From Anastrepha obliqua (taxonomy: Eukaryota; Arthropoda; Insecta; Diptera; Tephritidae), in assembly GCF_027943255.1 (NCBI RefSeq), contig NC_072896.1:33010501-33074500 (forward strand): a stretch of 64,000 bases of DNA, read 5' to 3'. Below are positions 10,481-20,789 of the stretch, piece by piece (position 1 is the first letter of the stretch; each line of letters begins with the position of its first letter). Below the pieces are notes generated by a model. It worked only from the letters and a program-made list of their open reading frames with translations, had not been told where the DNA came from and ran no database searches. Position numbers and translations under genes: made by a program.

Positions 10481-11489
10481 TCCTCTTCATGTTCGTCAGC
10501 CGTAAGTCGTCTATTTTAGAGGGTGTGTGTTTGGATTTTTATTCACCACTGTATATTAAAAACAATTTTTTTCGACACTCACTAAGGGATTTAACCCTTA
10601 CACACTTTTCATTTTGCCTTATTTCTGATATTTAAGTAGAATTCTGAGACTTATAGTAGAATTCTATGGCGCATCGATTGTGGAGTTGAAGGCTAAAATG
10701 TTCCACAAAAATGTTCGTCGTTGTTTTTCACATAGAACTGCTGGATACATCATACATCTAAAATTTGCCATAAGAATTTGCAAAAGAGCTTTGACACATA
10801 ATATATTATATCACTCCCATTAGAGAAGCTCTATCTTTTCAACCTACTTTTAGCGATATTCAAAAACAAGCATTAAACGCTTTTACTGACTTTTGATTTT
10901 ATTTTTCCTCGGTAAAATAAAAAAAATAAAATCAAAAGTCGGAAATTTCTTGTGGATTGCAATTCTTTTATTCTATACAATACTGTACACACGCATGTGT
11001 ATCACCTCTATGGCATACATATATATGTATTGTATGTATGTTTCATATACATATGTATACTGGTGCACGTCCATATGTATCTGAATAAGCGCCGAGGGTG
11101 AAATAATTATGTTTTCAATTCAATTTCATATTTATGCTGATGTTTGTGCAAATAATTCAAACAACATATTCGAAAATGCGATTATTTCTGGTTTTCTCTA
11201 TAGAGGGCATGCACTTGAAGTATTTTAATTTATGCTTCACTTTTGATTTTTTCTATCTACTTACCTACACATATCCAAGCTCAAGTACGTACTTGTAATT
11301 TCACGAATTAATGAAAGGAGGTCTGGATGGAGTAGAGTATAAGGCTATTTGCTATGGCGCATTTGTAAACTTAATGGAAGACAACAGAATTAACTCGTTT
11401 CTTAAACATTCTAAAGAACTCGTCAGTGGCAACTTAAGTTAATACGAGTAGTAAATTTTTGAAATTTGTATACGGTGTTATAAGTATAC
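10481..11489. other. intronic DNA with a short hairpin
   Basis: No gene is seen. An 18-bp perfect inverted repeat (gacttttgattttatttt at 10888-10905, complement at 10923-10940) with a 17-nt loop is present. Imperfect TG/CATA tracts lie at about 11010-11060. Confidence 0.4.
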
Positions 11490-11790
11490 GGCGACCTTCG
11501 TAGCCGAATGTGTTAGTGAGTGACTACCATTCGAAATTCGTACGTAGGTTCGAATCTCCGTCAAACACTAAAGAAGAAGCTGAAGAAAACGCTTTCTTCT
11601 CATACCGGTCGCACCTCGGCAGGTAATGGCAAACCTCCGAGTGTATTTCTGCCTTGAAAAAGCTCCTCATGAAAAACCATTTGCCGTTCGGAGTCAGCTT
11701 AGAACTATAGGTCCCTCCATTTGTGGACAACAACAATACACATGCCACAAACAAGAGGAGAAGCTCGGCCAAAGACCCAATATTGGGAAT
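11490..11790 (+). mobile_element. tRNA-derived SINE, copy 4
   Basis: The head contains a mutated box A (tagccgaatgtgttag, about 11501) and a box B (ggttcgaatc at 11548-11557). The body matches the other copies: cctcggcaggtaatggcaaa, cctccgagtgtatttctgcc, then ccctccatttgtggac and gctcggccaaagaccca. The GGGTGTACGCGCC tail seen in copy 2 is missing or diverged. It lies immediately upstream of a mariner remnant. Confidence 0.7.
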
Positions 11791-12725
11791 TGTTCATTTA
11801 AAAAGCGAGCGTTACACATCCGTATGTCTAAATTTTTTTTTGCTGAAATGTTGGTGCAACTGTCCTCGATAGTGTCGCAGAGTTTGAGCGTGATCTGTCA
11901 ATAGCTTGTTTTTGTCGTTTAATTATATCATTCAACCGCAAGTGTGCTCTGCGATTTTCACTATGGATGAAAATATCGAACAAGGAATATCTCTTAAATT
12001 TTATATTTTGAACGGGTTTTCGTATGCCGAATCGTTGAAAATGTTGCAGGAAACCTATGGCAAGTGTGATTTATCAAAAACACGGATCTACGAGTAGTAT
12101 AAGGCTTTTGCAGAGGACCTTGCCCCGACGGAAGATTTCCCCCAACTGGTCGCCCATCAACGCCTTCAATGAAAAATTCGACAAAGTCAAGGAAATGGTG
12201 CTGGAACACTATCATTTAGATTTGAGGGAGGTAGCTCGTGATCTTAGCGTGTCTCACGAATTAATTCGCAACATTTTACATCACTAATTGGGCATGAGAC
12301 GAGTGGTTGCTCAACTCGTTCCAAAAGTGTTGAATTTCTTTCAAAAAATTCATCGGAAGAAGGTGGCTGAAGACATGCCTGAGCAAATGAATTCGAAACC
12401 AACGTTTATTCAGAGCATCATACAGGAGATGAGACGTGGGTGTATGAGTTTGACATGCAAACCAGTTAAAAGACGGCTGAAAGGCGCTATCCACATGAGC
12501 CGAAACTCAAAAAACCACGTCAAAGTCGGTCAAAAGTGAAAGTCATGCTACGAGTTTTCTTTGATTAGCATGGTGTTGTGCACTCGCAAAACGTTCCAAA
12601 TGGTTCTACGGTAAATAAAGAATATTATTTGGAATTTATGCGGCGTTTTAGAGAGAATGTGTATAGGAAACGGCCCAATTTTTGGATAGAAAACTCATGG
12701 ATCTTGCACCATGACACGTGCGATT
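11791..12725 (+). pseudogene. mariner transposase remnant (irritans-like)
   Basis: The coding remnant begins at an ATG at 11963 (MDENIEQGISLKF). The N-terminal helix-turn-helix region follows (GFSYAESLKMLQETYG, TRIYE), then a broken GRP-box region, then VKEMVLEHYHLDLREVARDL and SVSHELIRNIL. After frameshifts it continues with RRVVAQLVPKVLNF, a decayed first-aspartate block near 12425, and NKEYYLEFMRRFRENVYRKR. It stops near the second aspartate (WILHHD, about 12700-12715), so the third catalytic residue and the 3' end are missing. Multiple stops make it inactive. I could not define terminal repeats. Confidence 0.75.
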
Positions 12726-13397
12726 GCCTCGAATGGAGTTGTTCCTTTAAAACTTTTGAATACTAGCTCCAATTTTTTAGCAATACTCAGAAAGCTAGTA
12801 CTGTGTCTTGCTAAGCCTCCTCTAGACGCTTCATTTGCCCATGTGAAGGTAGACTCATTGGAAGCAAGTTCCATTAATCTGAACTTTCTTATAATAAGGA
12901 CTGCAATGTTATCGTTAATTATTCTCCCTGTTGTAACTCTTTGGGAAATGTTGGCTTTTTGCAAAACAGGAATTCTTTCAGAATTACCACCTCATAAGAA
13001 ATAAAGCTTCTTAAATTCTCCATTAATATCTACATCGAGATCGGATTGCCTCAATTACTCTATCGTGTTCTGGCATGTACGATGTATTCCATGCAAACAC
13101 TTGAGCGAGTTGTTGCTCGTAAGCAAACCATTTTGAAAATGAATCCACTTTTACTCAAAATTTCTAGAGCTAGCAACCCAGTGCCTTGTTAGGCGAGCCG
13201 ATTTGTAAAGACGGAACGAGAAAGCTGCTTACTGAGCAATCTATTTGTTATTGAATTGTGACACAAGCCTACAAATAAGCCAATTTTTAGAAATACTGGC
13301 GACAGTGTCGAAAATACTTGGATCTCTTGAAATGGAATAGCTTTATAGTGATTTATCGACAAAATAATATTTAGCGCAAAATAAAATTTTTTTACAA
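12726..13397. other. intronic DNA, unclassified
   Basis: No gene is recognised. The open frames on both strands around 12700-13000 do not resemble a known domain. The end point is the TIR of the MITE half-copy that follows. Confidence 0.35.
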
Positions 13398-13546
13398 GGT
13401 GGCGCAAAATTGATCATCCTATCGGAAGATTTACAATTTTCGGAAATGACGTTATACCACAATCATTTTTGACACTTATGAACTAGACAGGTGCAGTTTA
13501 GATGAGAGGACAACAGACAAGAAATGGGGCGCGTAAAGATCAAAGT
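13398..13546. mobile_element. left half of a GGTGGCGCAAAATT-family MITE
   Basis: It starts with caaggtggcgcaaaattgat and shares internal words with the copies at 508 and 20570, including tttgacactta-tgaactagaca and gcgcgtaaa. The right terminal repeat is absent, because the sequence passes directly into a LINE ORF1 fragment at about 13547. Confidence 0.65.
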
Positions 13547-14491
13547 TAATTCGAGAGCAGAGAGGCATTTACCGCTGCCCGCAACGCTCCCTCTTGGCTT
13601 TGCAGAGTGTGCTGCATTCCCCCGCGATGTGGGCTTCCCCGTCGCACTTTCAGCAATGCTTTGAGCGATCCTCTTTGTTTTTTTAGTCTCGCCGAATGTG
13701 AGCAAGCTCCAGGCATTTAAAGCACCTTATTAATTTTAGGTGTTTACGGATCCAACAGCTTAACCAGCCCACTGAACTCGTTGGCCAGTGAGAATTTTAT
13801 TCGCATCCGCTTCCGATAGGCTTAACACCGCTGTCTGTGCTCCTTCGGGCGCCTTTCGTATGTTCACTACCTCTATAGTTGATGCACCGATGTCGCATTG
13901 ATCGCAGATTGCATTAACGATTTCTTCTTTGGAAGTAATCTGATCGATGTCTTTACACTCGAGAACCTTCTTTGTGTCGGACTCCGTACCGCCACTCGCT
14001 CTCCTAGTGTACTGCCTATTAATGAGGTGAACTCCTTGGTTTGTTCATCATAATTTAATAGCTGGATGAGTATTTTGCCCTTTTGAGATCGCCTCATTTT
14101 TGAAACTATTTTGACAAGTTTTCCGAGCTCGGCATCGGATTTGACCGACTTTAATATTTTGCATAGGAAGTTTCACCCCTCGCTTCTAATACTATCGCGC
14201 AGGGTCTAATCCTCCTTGGTCTAGCCTCTCTTGGCTTGGTTTTTTTAGCTCCCGTTCTCCATTGAGCAGCATCCGCCTTCTTAGTTCCCTCTAGTGGGGC
14301 AATCGACGTTCCGGTATCCTGCCGTACGCCTGTTCCATTCCTCTCTGAGGTGTTCCACTTAGGATATGCCGTCAAAACAGTTTTCTTTTGGAGTTTAGTT
14401 AATGCTCATAAGTAATAGGCTGAGCTGTGGATGTTAGCCGCCTCTTACGACAGGCTTTCCTTGCCGCCGGTAAATTCTAATCCCCTAGTAT
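13547..14491 (-). pseudogene. Waldo-like LINE 5' region and ORF1 fragment
   Basis: The minus strand aligns to the 5' UTR and ORF1 of the complete element at 25874-31007. The 5' leader shows the shared words cgtaagaggcg and gcattaacta, near 14400-14450. Codons for the central and C-terminal ORF1 follow (RRSQKGKILIQLLNYDEQTKEF, 14097 downward), reaching the zinc-knuckle area near 13600-13720. The N-terminal coding part is deleted between about 14375 and 14395. Frameshifts and stops interrupt the frame. ORF2 is missing, which is unusual because LINEs normally lose the 5' side, so later rearrangement is likely. Confidence 0.8.
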
Positions 14492-16005
14492 GTGAAATGT
14501 ATACAATGGATGATACGTGCAATGAAGTTATATTGAAATTAAAAAAAAGAAGAAATTAAAAAGGTGTGTATTTATTTAACAATCCAGTGATCGAACCGAA
14601 AGAGGAGTTAAGAAGGGATCGATAAGCCAACAAATCGAGAACAATATTCAGGCATATTTTTTCTGATTTTTTTTCTCCACTGAAAATTGGATAGATTTGC
14701 ATTTATTAAGAATTTGGTAGTTTTTCCCTAAGCAAATGTAATTGAAATTGTTAAGAATTTTATAAAAAATGTCCAATACTAAGTAGTTTATGATAGTTGT
14801 TACAATAAAAACTTGTGAGTGCTACTTTTTGGTTACCTTAGCCATCAGTGACTGAGTAATAAGCAACAGATTTGACAGACAGCGCCAATGCAACGCGAAC
14901 CCAAACAACCAGTCGCTATTAGGAAGCCACATTAAGACTGAAACTTCGTCCAAATCCCGCACATTAATTATTATTATATTTCAAAAGCACTTTAAAAGAC
15001 ATTAACAATTCGCAGCATTTCGAAGAAAACTCGAACTTAAAACCGTCACTTCTGTTCATCAAATCACTCATGTTACCCACATTCTCAACACTTTGCTGGC
15101 ACATGTCTACCTCAACCCATGTAACCCCCCACCCCACCGCTGCCATTATTTACTCTTCACTGGTTTGATTTGTCAGTTGTTGATTGCATGGAGGATTTAA
15201 TGCCTTCATTTTCGGTTCGCCACTGTTTGCCAGAGGGTTAATAAGTAGATAAGTAGTGTGTGTGCAGGATATTTTTGTTATTGTTTTTCTCTTTTTTTTG
15301 CTTCCTTTTGTGGTATGAGGAATATTGTATACGTCCATATTCCCCATTGCAAACGACCCCATTGACCACTTGGTTGTGCATGACTAACAGGCGTAAGGCA
15401 GCGAAACAGATTACAATGTGAATAAATATTTTGCTCGTATGCAGTACAAATGTTCGTTGAAATGTTTGCTTTGATTGCTCGAAGTTGTTGTTTTCTTATT
15501 TCATCACTACACCTCTACGTCTGTCATCTCAACTTGGCGGCACTGCTGCGCTTCTGGTCTGTCACGAAAGCTTGGTTGCACCATCAAATGCTTTGATGTG
15601 CTAATACCAACATCACCGCCGGGATAACTGTCACACTCCTAATCCATTTGGCAAAAGTGGTGGAAGGTGAATGGCGTACCAAATGAGGGTTAAAAACGTT
15701 TATTACCTCGAGGCAGAGAAATGTCAGTGAGTGGCGGCAGCAACCACCGCCGCCACGTGTTTTTCTTTGTTGTTGTGTGCTACTGTTTGATATTTGTTGT
15801 TTAACTGTTTATTTAATTTTTTGATTTTGATAATTCTTTTATTTTTGATTTTTCTTCCTCTTTCTGTGTTTGTGTTTTTTTTTATTGAATGAAATACACT
15901 TCGCCATTTTTAATTGAATTTTCAATTGCCAATTTCAAGTGCGGTTTTGAGTGCAGCGCATATTCATTTGCAATTTGTTATCCTTTTATATTTGTTTATT
16001 TACAG
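14492..16005. other. end of upstream Ddr intron, with acceptor site
   Basis: No gene is seen up to 16005. The last bases form a good 3' splice site: a T-rich tract (ttttatatttgtttatt) and then acag at 16002-16005. The interrupted open frames at 15889 and 15914 read through this acceptor and are not separate genes. Confidence 0.5.
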
Positions 16006-16168
16006 GAGTTGCATTATTGGCCCGGAATTGACGATAAAAGTCTGCTCCATTGGTACTGTGATAAATCGTATCGCTTATGCGGCCGACTACTGCCAGCTGG
16101 AGGGTACTTCCGGACGTCAAACGCAACCGATGCCCATACGTTGGATGGCCTGGGAGAGTGTATTACTG
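16006..16168 (+). CDS. Ddr: Ddr discoidin-domain receptor tyrosine kinase, exon (activation segment)
   Basis: This exon encodes the middle of the kinase domain of a discoidin-domain receptor, a collagen-type receptor tyrosine kinase in the plasma membrane. It begins with the last base of a split codon (phase-2 acceptor at 16005), followed by 54 codons. The order is SCIIGPELTIKV (beta strands after the catalytic loop), the DFG position, the activation loop (AADYCQLEG), and PIRWMAWESVLL, the tyrosine-kinase form of the APE motif. The donor is ctg|gtgagt. At the DFG position the sequence is CSIG, so the Mg-binding Asp is Ser and Phe is Ile. The HRD catalytic loop is expected in the preceding exon, outside this window. 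The DDR identity rests on resemblance of this and the next two exons to the family; I am confident. Confidence 0.93.
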
Positions 16169-16650
16169 GTGAGTGGAAATAGCTATGTGTGTATATGTGA
16201 ATTTATGTGATTATGTCTTTCTTCATGGGGAATGGGAAAAAGTGTATATTTTCAACAAAGAAATTACAAATAAAGTGGGTGCAATCATGATGGGGTCACC
16301 GCATACTGATACGTTTTGATTATTGTTATTTTTTTAATTAATTTTACAAGTTTATAAAAATTATAATAAATTTTAATAATTTTCAAACTAAGTTTAACTA
16401 TTTTCTTTTTGTGAAAATTTCATGCTGTACCAAAAACCACATGAGTTTAAGTCCCATACTTTCTACAAAATTTTTAAACTTTCACCTAACTTTTATACAC
16501 ATTTCACAGTTTACGCATTTTCAAAAAAATTTTGGTTACGCAGTTTTATAGCCCATTAAATTCTAGTATAAAAAAGTGTAAGTTTTAAGTATCTCAATAT
16601 TGTCATTGATTTTTGACAATTTTTTCAGCTAACGGTGTTGGGTGTATTTT
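16169..16650. other. intronic DNA with a word shared with 45613-45720
   Basis: No gene is seen. About 100 bp here (roughly 16535-16620, including gcagttttatagcccatt) recurs at about 45610-45720 in the 3' flank, so it is part of a dispersed repeat that I cannot classify. Confidence 0.4.
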
Positions 16651-17090
16651 AGGGCGGGTCGATTTGTGGGGAGGCAAAAAAATCGCCCATTGCTCTGTGA
16701 AAATCATATTCTAGTGATCAAAATAAGAAACTTTGCCGAATGAAACATACCTCTAAAACGAATTCTGATGTCCCCCAATTTGGGTCGAACTTTTTAGTTT
16801 CTTTTCTATAACTCACTTAAATTAATTTTTTCATTTATTGTACATATGTTCTGACTAAATAAATTTCTTAAGAGAAAAAATAGATATTATTATAAATAAA
16901 TAAAAATAAAGAAAAAACATAGCCATTTAGCTGATTTTTTCATGTAAAGGCCAAAAATGGTGATATTTTGAAATTGGGGGACATCAGAATTCGTTTTAGA
17001 GGTATGGTTCCTTCGGCAAAGTTTCTTTTTTTTGATCCCTGGAATACGATTTTCACAGAGCAATGAGCGATTTTTAAATCGACCCGCCCT
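16651..17090. mobile_element. foldback element with 120-130 bp inverted arms
   Basis: The left arm, 16651-16781 (starting agggcgggtcgat, ending cccccaattt), is the near-complement of the right arm, 16971-17090 (aaattgggggacatc to atcgacccgccct). The arms surround a spacer of about 190 bp. They differ by scattered substitutions and small indels. No coding capacity is seen. This is a MITE or foldback transposon, family unknown. Confidence 0.75.
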
Positions 17091-17829
17091 ACACTGTATT
17101 TCCTCCATATAAAAAAACTGTCGTGTGTTCGTTTTATAAAGAAAATGTATAACACCGGTGTTGAGCTTCCAATATTTTTTGGTAGCTATATGTTGCGAAA
17201 TAAAAACTAGGTTTTTTTTAACACGTTATAATTTGTACTTTAATTTATTGCGTGGCCGTGTTTATAACAAGTTCAACTGCTAATGCTAATTTGCGAATAT
17301 TTGCACGTATATATATATGTGCATATGTAACTGTATTAGGCAAGCGAAAGGAGAAGTAATGTTATGTATACATATCTTATGCTAAGTAAATGCCTGCGTA
17401 TACTTTGTATTTTTGTATGCCGTTAAGCGAAAAGGAATATTGTAAGGAATGTATAAAAACTGATAAATAATATAACATGACATTTTAAGGTGACCAGCTA
17501 ACATAACATTTTAAGGTAACCAGCTTATGGCCGAAATTATAAATATTGGCTATAGTTAAAAAGTTAGTTTGTAGGTTGTAGAACGGGATTAGCTGCTGCT
17601 CCGAACAACCGGTAAGAAAAAAAATTAACAAAAATTAATGAGAGTCTTCAGCCACTTCAAACTTGTTTTATTTTATACTAAAGTTAAGAGGCTATAAAAT
17701 TGCGTAACCGATTTTTTTTATTCTAATTCAAATGTGGGAAATTTCAAAGAAAATTTGTCGAATTTTTATGAGTCTTGTTCAAAGATTGAAACTTGGATTA
17801 ATATAGAATGAACTATATTTTTATAAAAA
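17091..17829. other. intronic DNA with a 26-bp tandem duplication
   Basis: No gene is seen. Two 26-bp units (aacatgacattttaaggtga and its variant) lie in tandem at about 17474-17525. AT microsatellite bits lie around 17308-17320. Confidence 0.4.
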
Positions 17830-18124
17830 ACTAGCTGTACCCAGCGCGCGTTGCTACGCCAACTATTGGCGAGTTACATCTATGAACATGTCATATTCGT
17901 TTCCTCTGTGTAAAAATACATGATCATACTAATTTTATGACAATCGGTTAAACGGGGCAGAAGTCGCTACTCAGCAGCGCCACCTGGGGGCGAGTGAGAT
18001 CAATGAGCATATTCTACAAACCTTCTCCGTAGAAAAATACATATATATACCAATTTTTATAATAATCGGTCGAGTAGTTTTTGAGTTCATCGATGACATA
18101 CAGACAAACATTAATTTTTATATA
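17830..18124 (+). mobile_element. possible non-LTR retroelement tail
   Basis: The segment begins with ctagctgtacccagcgcgcg and ends with cagacaaacattaattttta. It contains two related sub-blocks: one with tttatgacaatcggt, and one with tttataataatcggtcgagtag. This layout resembles the 3' regions of RTE-type LINEs and related repeats in insects. There is no coding sequence. The family call is tentative. Confidence 0.35.
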
Positions 18125-18686
18125 AAGGGTGGTTAAGTTTCGAGGGCCAATGTTGATTTTGAATAAGATAAAATTAGTATGGCTCAATTGCGTGTGGAAC
18201 AAAATATCGGCCACATCCATATCTTCCAATTCGGGCCATAAAAAGTTCGTTATCATCTTACGACAGCGAACACTATTCACAGTAACTGACTGACCGGCCT
18301 CATTTTGGAAAAAGGCCCAAATGGCCCAATGATGCCGCCGGCTTATAAACCGCACCAAACAGTCAGTCTTTGTGGGTGCGTTGGTTTTTCTTCAATCACT
18401 CTTGGATTATCATTCGCCCAAATGCGCCAATTCTGCTTATTGACGAATCCACTGAGAGGAAAATGAGCCTCATCACTGAAGATGAAGTGCGCGATAAGCA
18501 TTTTGATTTGAACGCCCGTTTTCATAATGACCCTGAATAACTTTAACGCATTGCTCGATTGTGTATCTTTAAATGGTTCAAATTGAGTTAGTCTGAAATT
18601 GAAAAACGTCAAATAAAATGCAGAAAAAACTTGACGTTTAGGTGTAGTTCACATTCAACATCGGCCCTTGAAATTTAACCACCCTT
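18125..18686 (-). mobile_element. DD41D mariner, internally deleted (562 bp)
   Basis: TA lies at 18123-18124 and 18687-18688. The inverted ends are aagggtggttaagtttcgag and, in reverse complement on the right, aagggtggttaaatttcaag. The minus strand retains the first catalytic block (IFSDEAHFPLSGFVNKQN, then THPQRLTVWCGL). A different piece follows (RFISRRHHWAIWAFFQNEAG), with large deletions, so the last two aspartates are missing. The coding blocks match the DD41D copy at 52652. It is non-autonomous. Confidence 0.8.
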
Positions 18687-18688
18687 TA

Positions 18689-19103
18689 CCTGAATGATCT
18701 ACATGACTGTTTGAAAGGTGGTCTCCTGATTGATGGAATAAATGTACGCCTTCTTCTTCCATATGCTGATGATATTGTTCTCTTGGCGGATAATCCTAAT
18801 GTCATGCAATCTATGATTAAAAAAATAAAAATATTTTGCGCTGAGTGGAACATGGAAGTAAATTTAATGAAATCTGATGATGGGCTTTAGGAAAGGTGGT
18901 CAAATTTAATAAAAAGTTAAAGTATTATGCCGCTTGCGAAAGACCTTTCTCATAAGCCGGAAATGTAATGCTTACTTAGTGAAGACGAGTTTGGCGGCTG
19001 CCATTTCTAAATTTCGTAATTCAGGTTTACAAAACCTTATAAAAAATTCTGTATATAGACACTGTATGTATTTATATATATACAGGGTGTATTTATATAT
19101 ATA
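18689..19103 (+). pseudogene. non-LTR reverse transcriptase fragment, 5' part
   Basis: From 18689 the plus strand reads YLNDLHDCLKGG, then INVRLLLPYADDIVLLAD with the RT catalytic motif YADD, then MQSMIKKIKIFCAEWNMEVN. A stop follows near 18888, and similarity weakens after it. The left limit is the DD41D mariner ending at 18686, and the right limit is the TA target of the maT element at 19104. RT-like coding appears to resume at 20414, so the LINE was split by the transposon. Which LINE clade it belongs to is unresolved. Confidence 0.7.
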
Positions 19104-19109
19104 CAGGGT
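19068..19109. repeat. 21-bp tandem duplication at a transposon end
   Basis: The 21-bp unit gtatttatatatatacagggt occurs at 19068-19088 and again at 19089-19109. The second copy includes the first six bases of the maT left end. It probably arose by replication slippage or repair at the transposon terminus. Confidence 0.7.
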
Positions 19110-20411
19110 GAACGATATGAAGTGTTACCAACTTCACATTGCTTGTATCTGTAAAACAGCTCATGACATTAACGTCAAAATTGTTCTAATGACAGTTCAA
19201 TATATTGTTTATAAGCCATCAATGGCATTTGCCTCTTAGTTTTGTTGAATTTTTTTTTTCTGTGATGGAATTCAAACGTAGTAGTGTGAATGCGTTATAT
19301 TTGGCTGGAAAATCACAACCAGCCATTGTTCGTGAGCTCAGTCACCTCAAAGTAAATATAATGTTTGTGTATCGCACTATAAACCGTTACAATGATACTG
19401 GCAGCATCGCAAAACGTTATGGAGGTGGACCAAAAAACCGCAACAACGCCAGAAATGGTTCGGAAAGTGAAGACTCGACTTGAACGAAATCCACGTCCAA
19501 GTGGAAGAAAAATGGCCAAAGAACTGAAAATATCGCAAGACAGCATTCGACGCATATTGAAAAATGAGATCAAGGTCAAGGCTTGCAAGTTCCGAAAAGC
19601 ACACGATCTTTCACCCCAGCAAAACAAACTTCGGTGCGAAAGAGCAAAGGAGGGGTTGCGCTTGCACGAACGTGGCGAATTTCCTAACATTGTGTTTTCT
19701 GATGAAAAAAATTTCCCAAGTGAGCAGTTCATAAAAAGTCAAAACGATCGTGTTTACTTGACCGAACGCTCATACGAGAATTTGAGCCTACGTATGGCCA
19801 CTCGAAGCAATTTCCCAACGCAAGTAATGGTTTGGGCCGCAGTAACCGCTGATGGACGCTCTCCAATCGTTTTTATCAAGCCTGGTGTCAAAGTGAATGC
19901 GACTTATTATCGGGAAAATGTTTTAGAAGCTACTTTAGAGCCGTAGACACACAAACATTTCGGTCGTAGACCATGGACGTTCCAATAGGACTCGGCACCG
20001 TCTCATAAAGCTCGTGTGAACCAAGAATGGTTAAAAAATCATGTTCCACACTTCATTTCGTCCACACAATGGCTTTCGAATTCGCCAGACACAAATCTGA
20101 TGGACTATTCCATCTGGTCCATTTTGGAGAGCAAGGTGGGGACTAAAAAATGTGCCAGTATGGATGCGCTGAAAAAAGCGATTATACGAGAATGGGCCAA
20201 AATACCTCCAAATCACATTCGTGCAGCATGCAACTCATTTTTTGACCGTTTGAAGGAAATAGTCAAGGCAAAAGGTGGTCGTATCGAGCTAAAGTGAATA
20301 TGTGTTAAAATTGTAATCATTTTTGAGCAATTTTGTCTTTGAAATCAATAAAAACTAATTTCACACAAAAAAGTTATGGTGTTTTGAATATCGTTCATAT
20401 CGTTCACCCTG
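19104..20411 (+). mobile_element. maT (DD37D) mariner-like transposon, copy 2
   Basis: TA lies at 19102-19103 and 20412-20413. The left end is cagggtgaacgatatgaagt, and the right end in reverse complement is cagggtgaacgatatgaacg. The length is 1308 bp. It is very similar to copy 1 at 5361 and retains the N-terminal coding region that copy 1 has partly lost. An aataaa follows the coding region near 20346. It is inserted in a reverse-transcriptase remnant. Confidence 0.88.
19263..20297 (+). pseudogene. maT DD37D transposase, disrupted
   Basis: The ATG at 19264-19266 starts MEFKRSSVNALYLAGKSQ, the N-terminal helix-turn-helix domain, continuing to the RYGGG box. A frameshift lies in the A-run near 19430. 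The second domain (KTATTPEMVRKV, NPRPSGRKMAKEL, SIRRILKNE) and the catalytic core follow. The first aspartate is at 19701-19703, the second at 19989-19991 and the third at 20103-20105, with 37 codons between the last two. A TAG stands just before the second aspartate, and another break lies near 19946. All key residues are still visible, so the copy is moderately young but not functional. Confidence 0.85.
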
Positions 20412-20413
20412 TA

Positions 20414-20569
20414 TATATATATTTTTTTGAAGGCGCATACAAGTGCAATCTACTCTATCAAAGTTACTTTACTCTGTTATCCGCTTGGAGTATTAGGAAG
20501 CGATAAGGTTGATCTTTTCTTAAAAAATTTTGGAGATCATTTAGATTTTCGTATCAAGTATCGCATATA
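20414..20569 (+). pseudogene. non-LTR reverse transcriptase fragment, 3' part
   Basis: Immediately after the maT element the plus strand reads KAHTSAIYSIKV, then a PLGVLGSDKVDLFLKNF-like stretch. This is the kind of sequence found in the RT thumb region that follows the YADD block. It is read as the continuation of the fragment ending at 19103. The call rests mainly on position and composition and is less certain than the YADD part. Confidence 0.45.
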
Positions 20570-20787
20570 CAAGGTGGTGCAAAATTAATCACTCTATTGA
20601 GAGCTTTTAAAATTTTTACAAATGGAATCGTATCTCAATTTGACACTTGTGAACTAGACAGCTGTAGTACCCAAAGACAGACGCAATGCAGCGCATAAAT
20701 TCAAAAGAAAGATTTCCATTACTCAAAATCATTAATTTTTTATTTAGTTCAAAAACAAATTCGGATGATGTATTTTGCACCATTTTG
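20570..20787. mobile_element. GGTGGCGCAAAATT-family MITE, intact (218 bp)
   Basis: TA lies at 20568-20569 and 20788-20789. The left end is caaggtggtgcaaaattaat, and the right end in reverse complement is caaaatggtgcaaaatacat. Internal words (tttgacacttgtgaactaga and cagcgcataaa) define the family. This uninterrupted copy gives the reference length for the split copy at 508-1115. Confidence 0.75.
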
Positions 20788-20789
20788 TA

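Noticed and set aside
10105..10635. 176-codon plus-strand frame
   Set aside because: It overlaps antisense a decayed R1-clade LINE 3' end and has no protein-like motif of its own.
10888..10940. Hairpin as a microRNA precursor
   Set aside because: The stem is only 18 bp, AT-rich and with a short loop; there is no duplex of miRNA precursor length.
15889..16210. Two open frames starting with ATG upstream of the Ddr exon
   Set aside because: They read through the intron and acceptor. The conserved kinase sequence starts only after the AG at 16004-16005 and ends at the GT donor.
17158..17640. Possible solo LTR
   Set aside because: I could not find matching TG...CA ends, a target duplication or a second copy.
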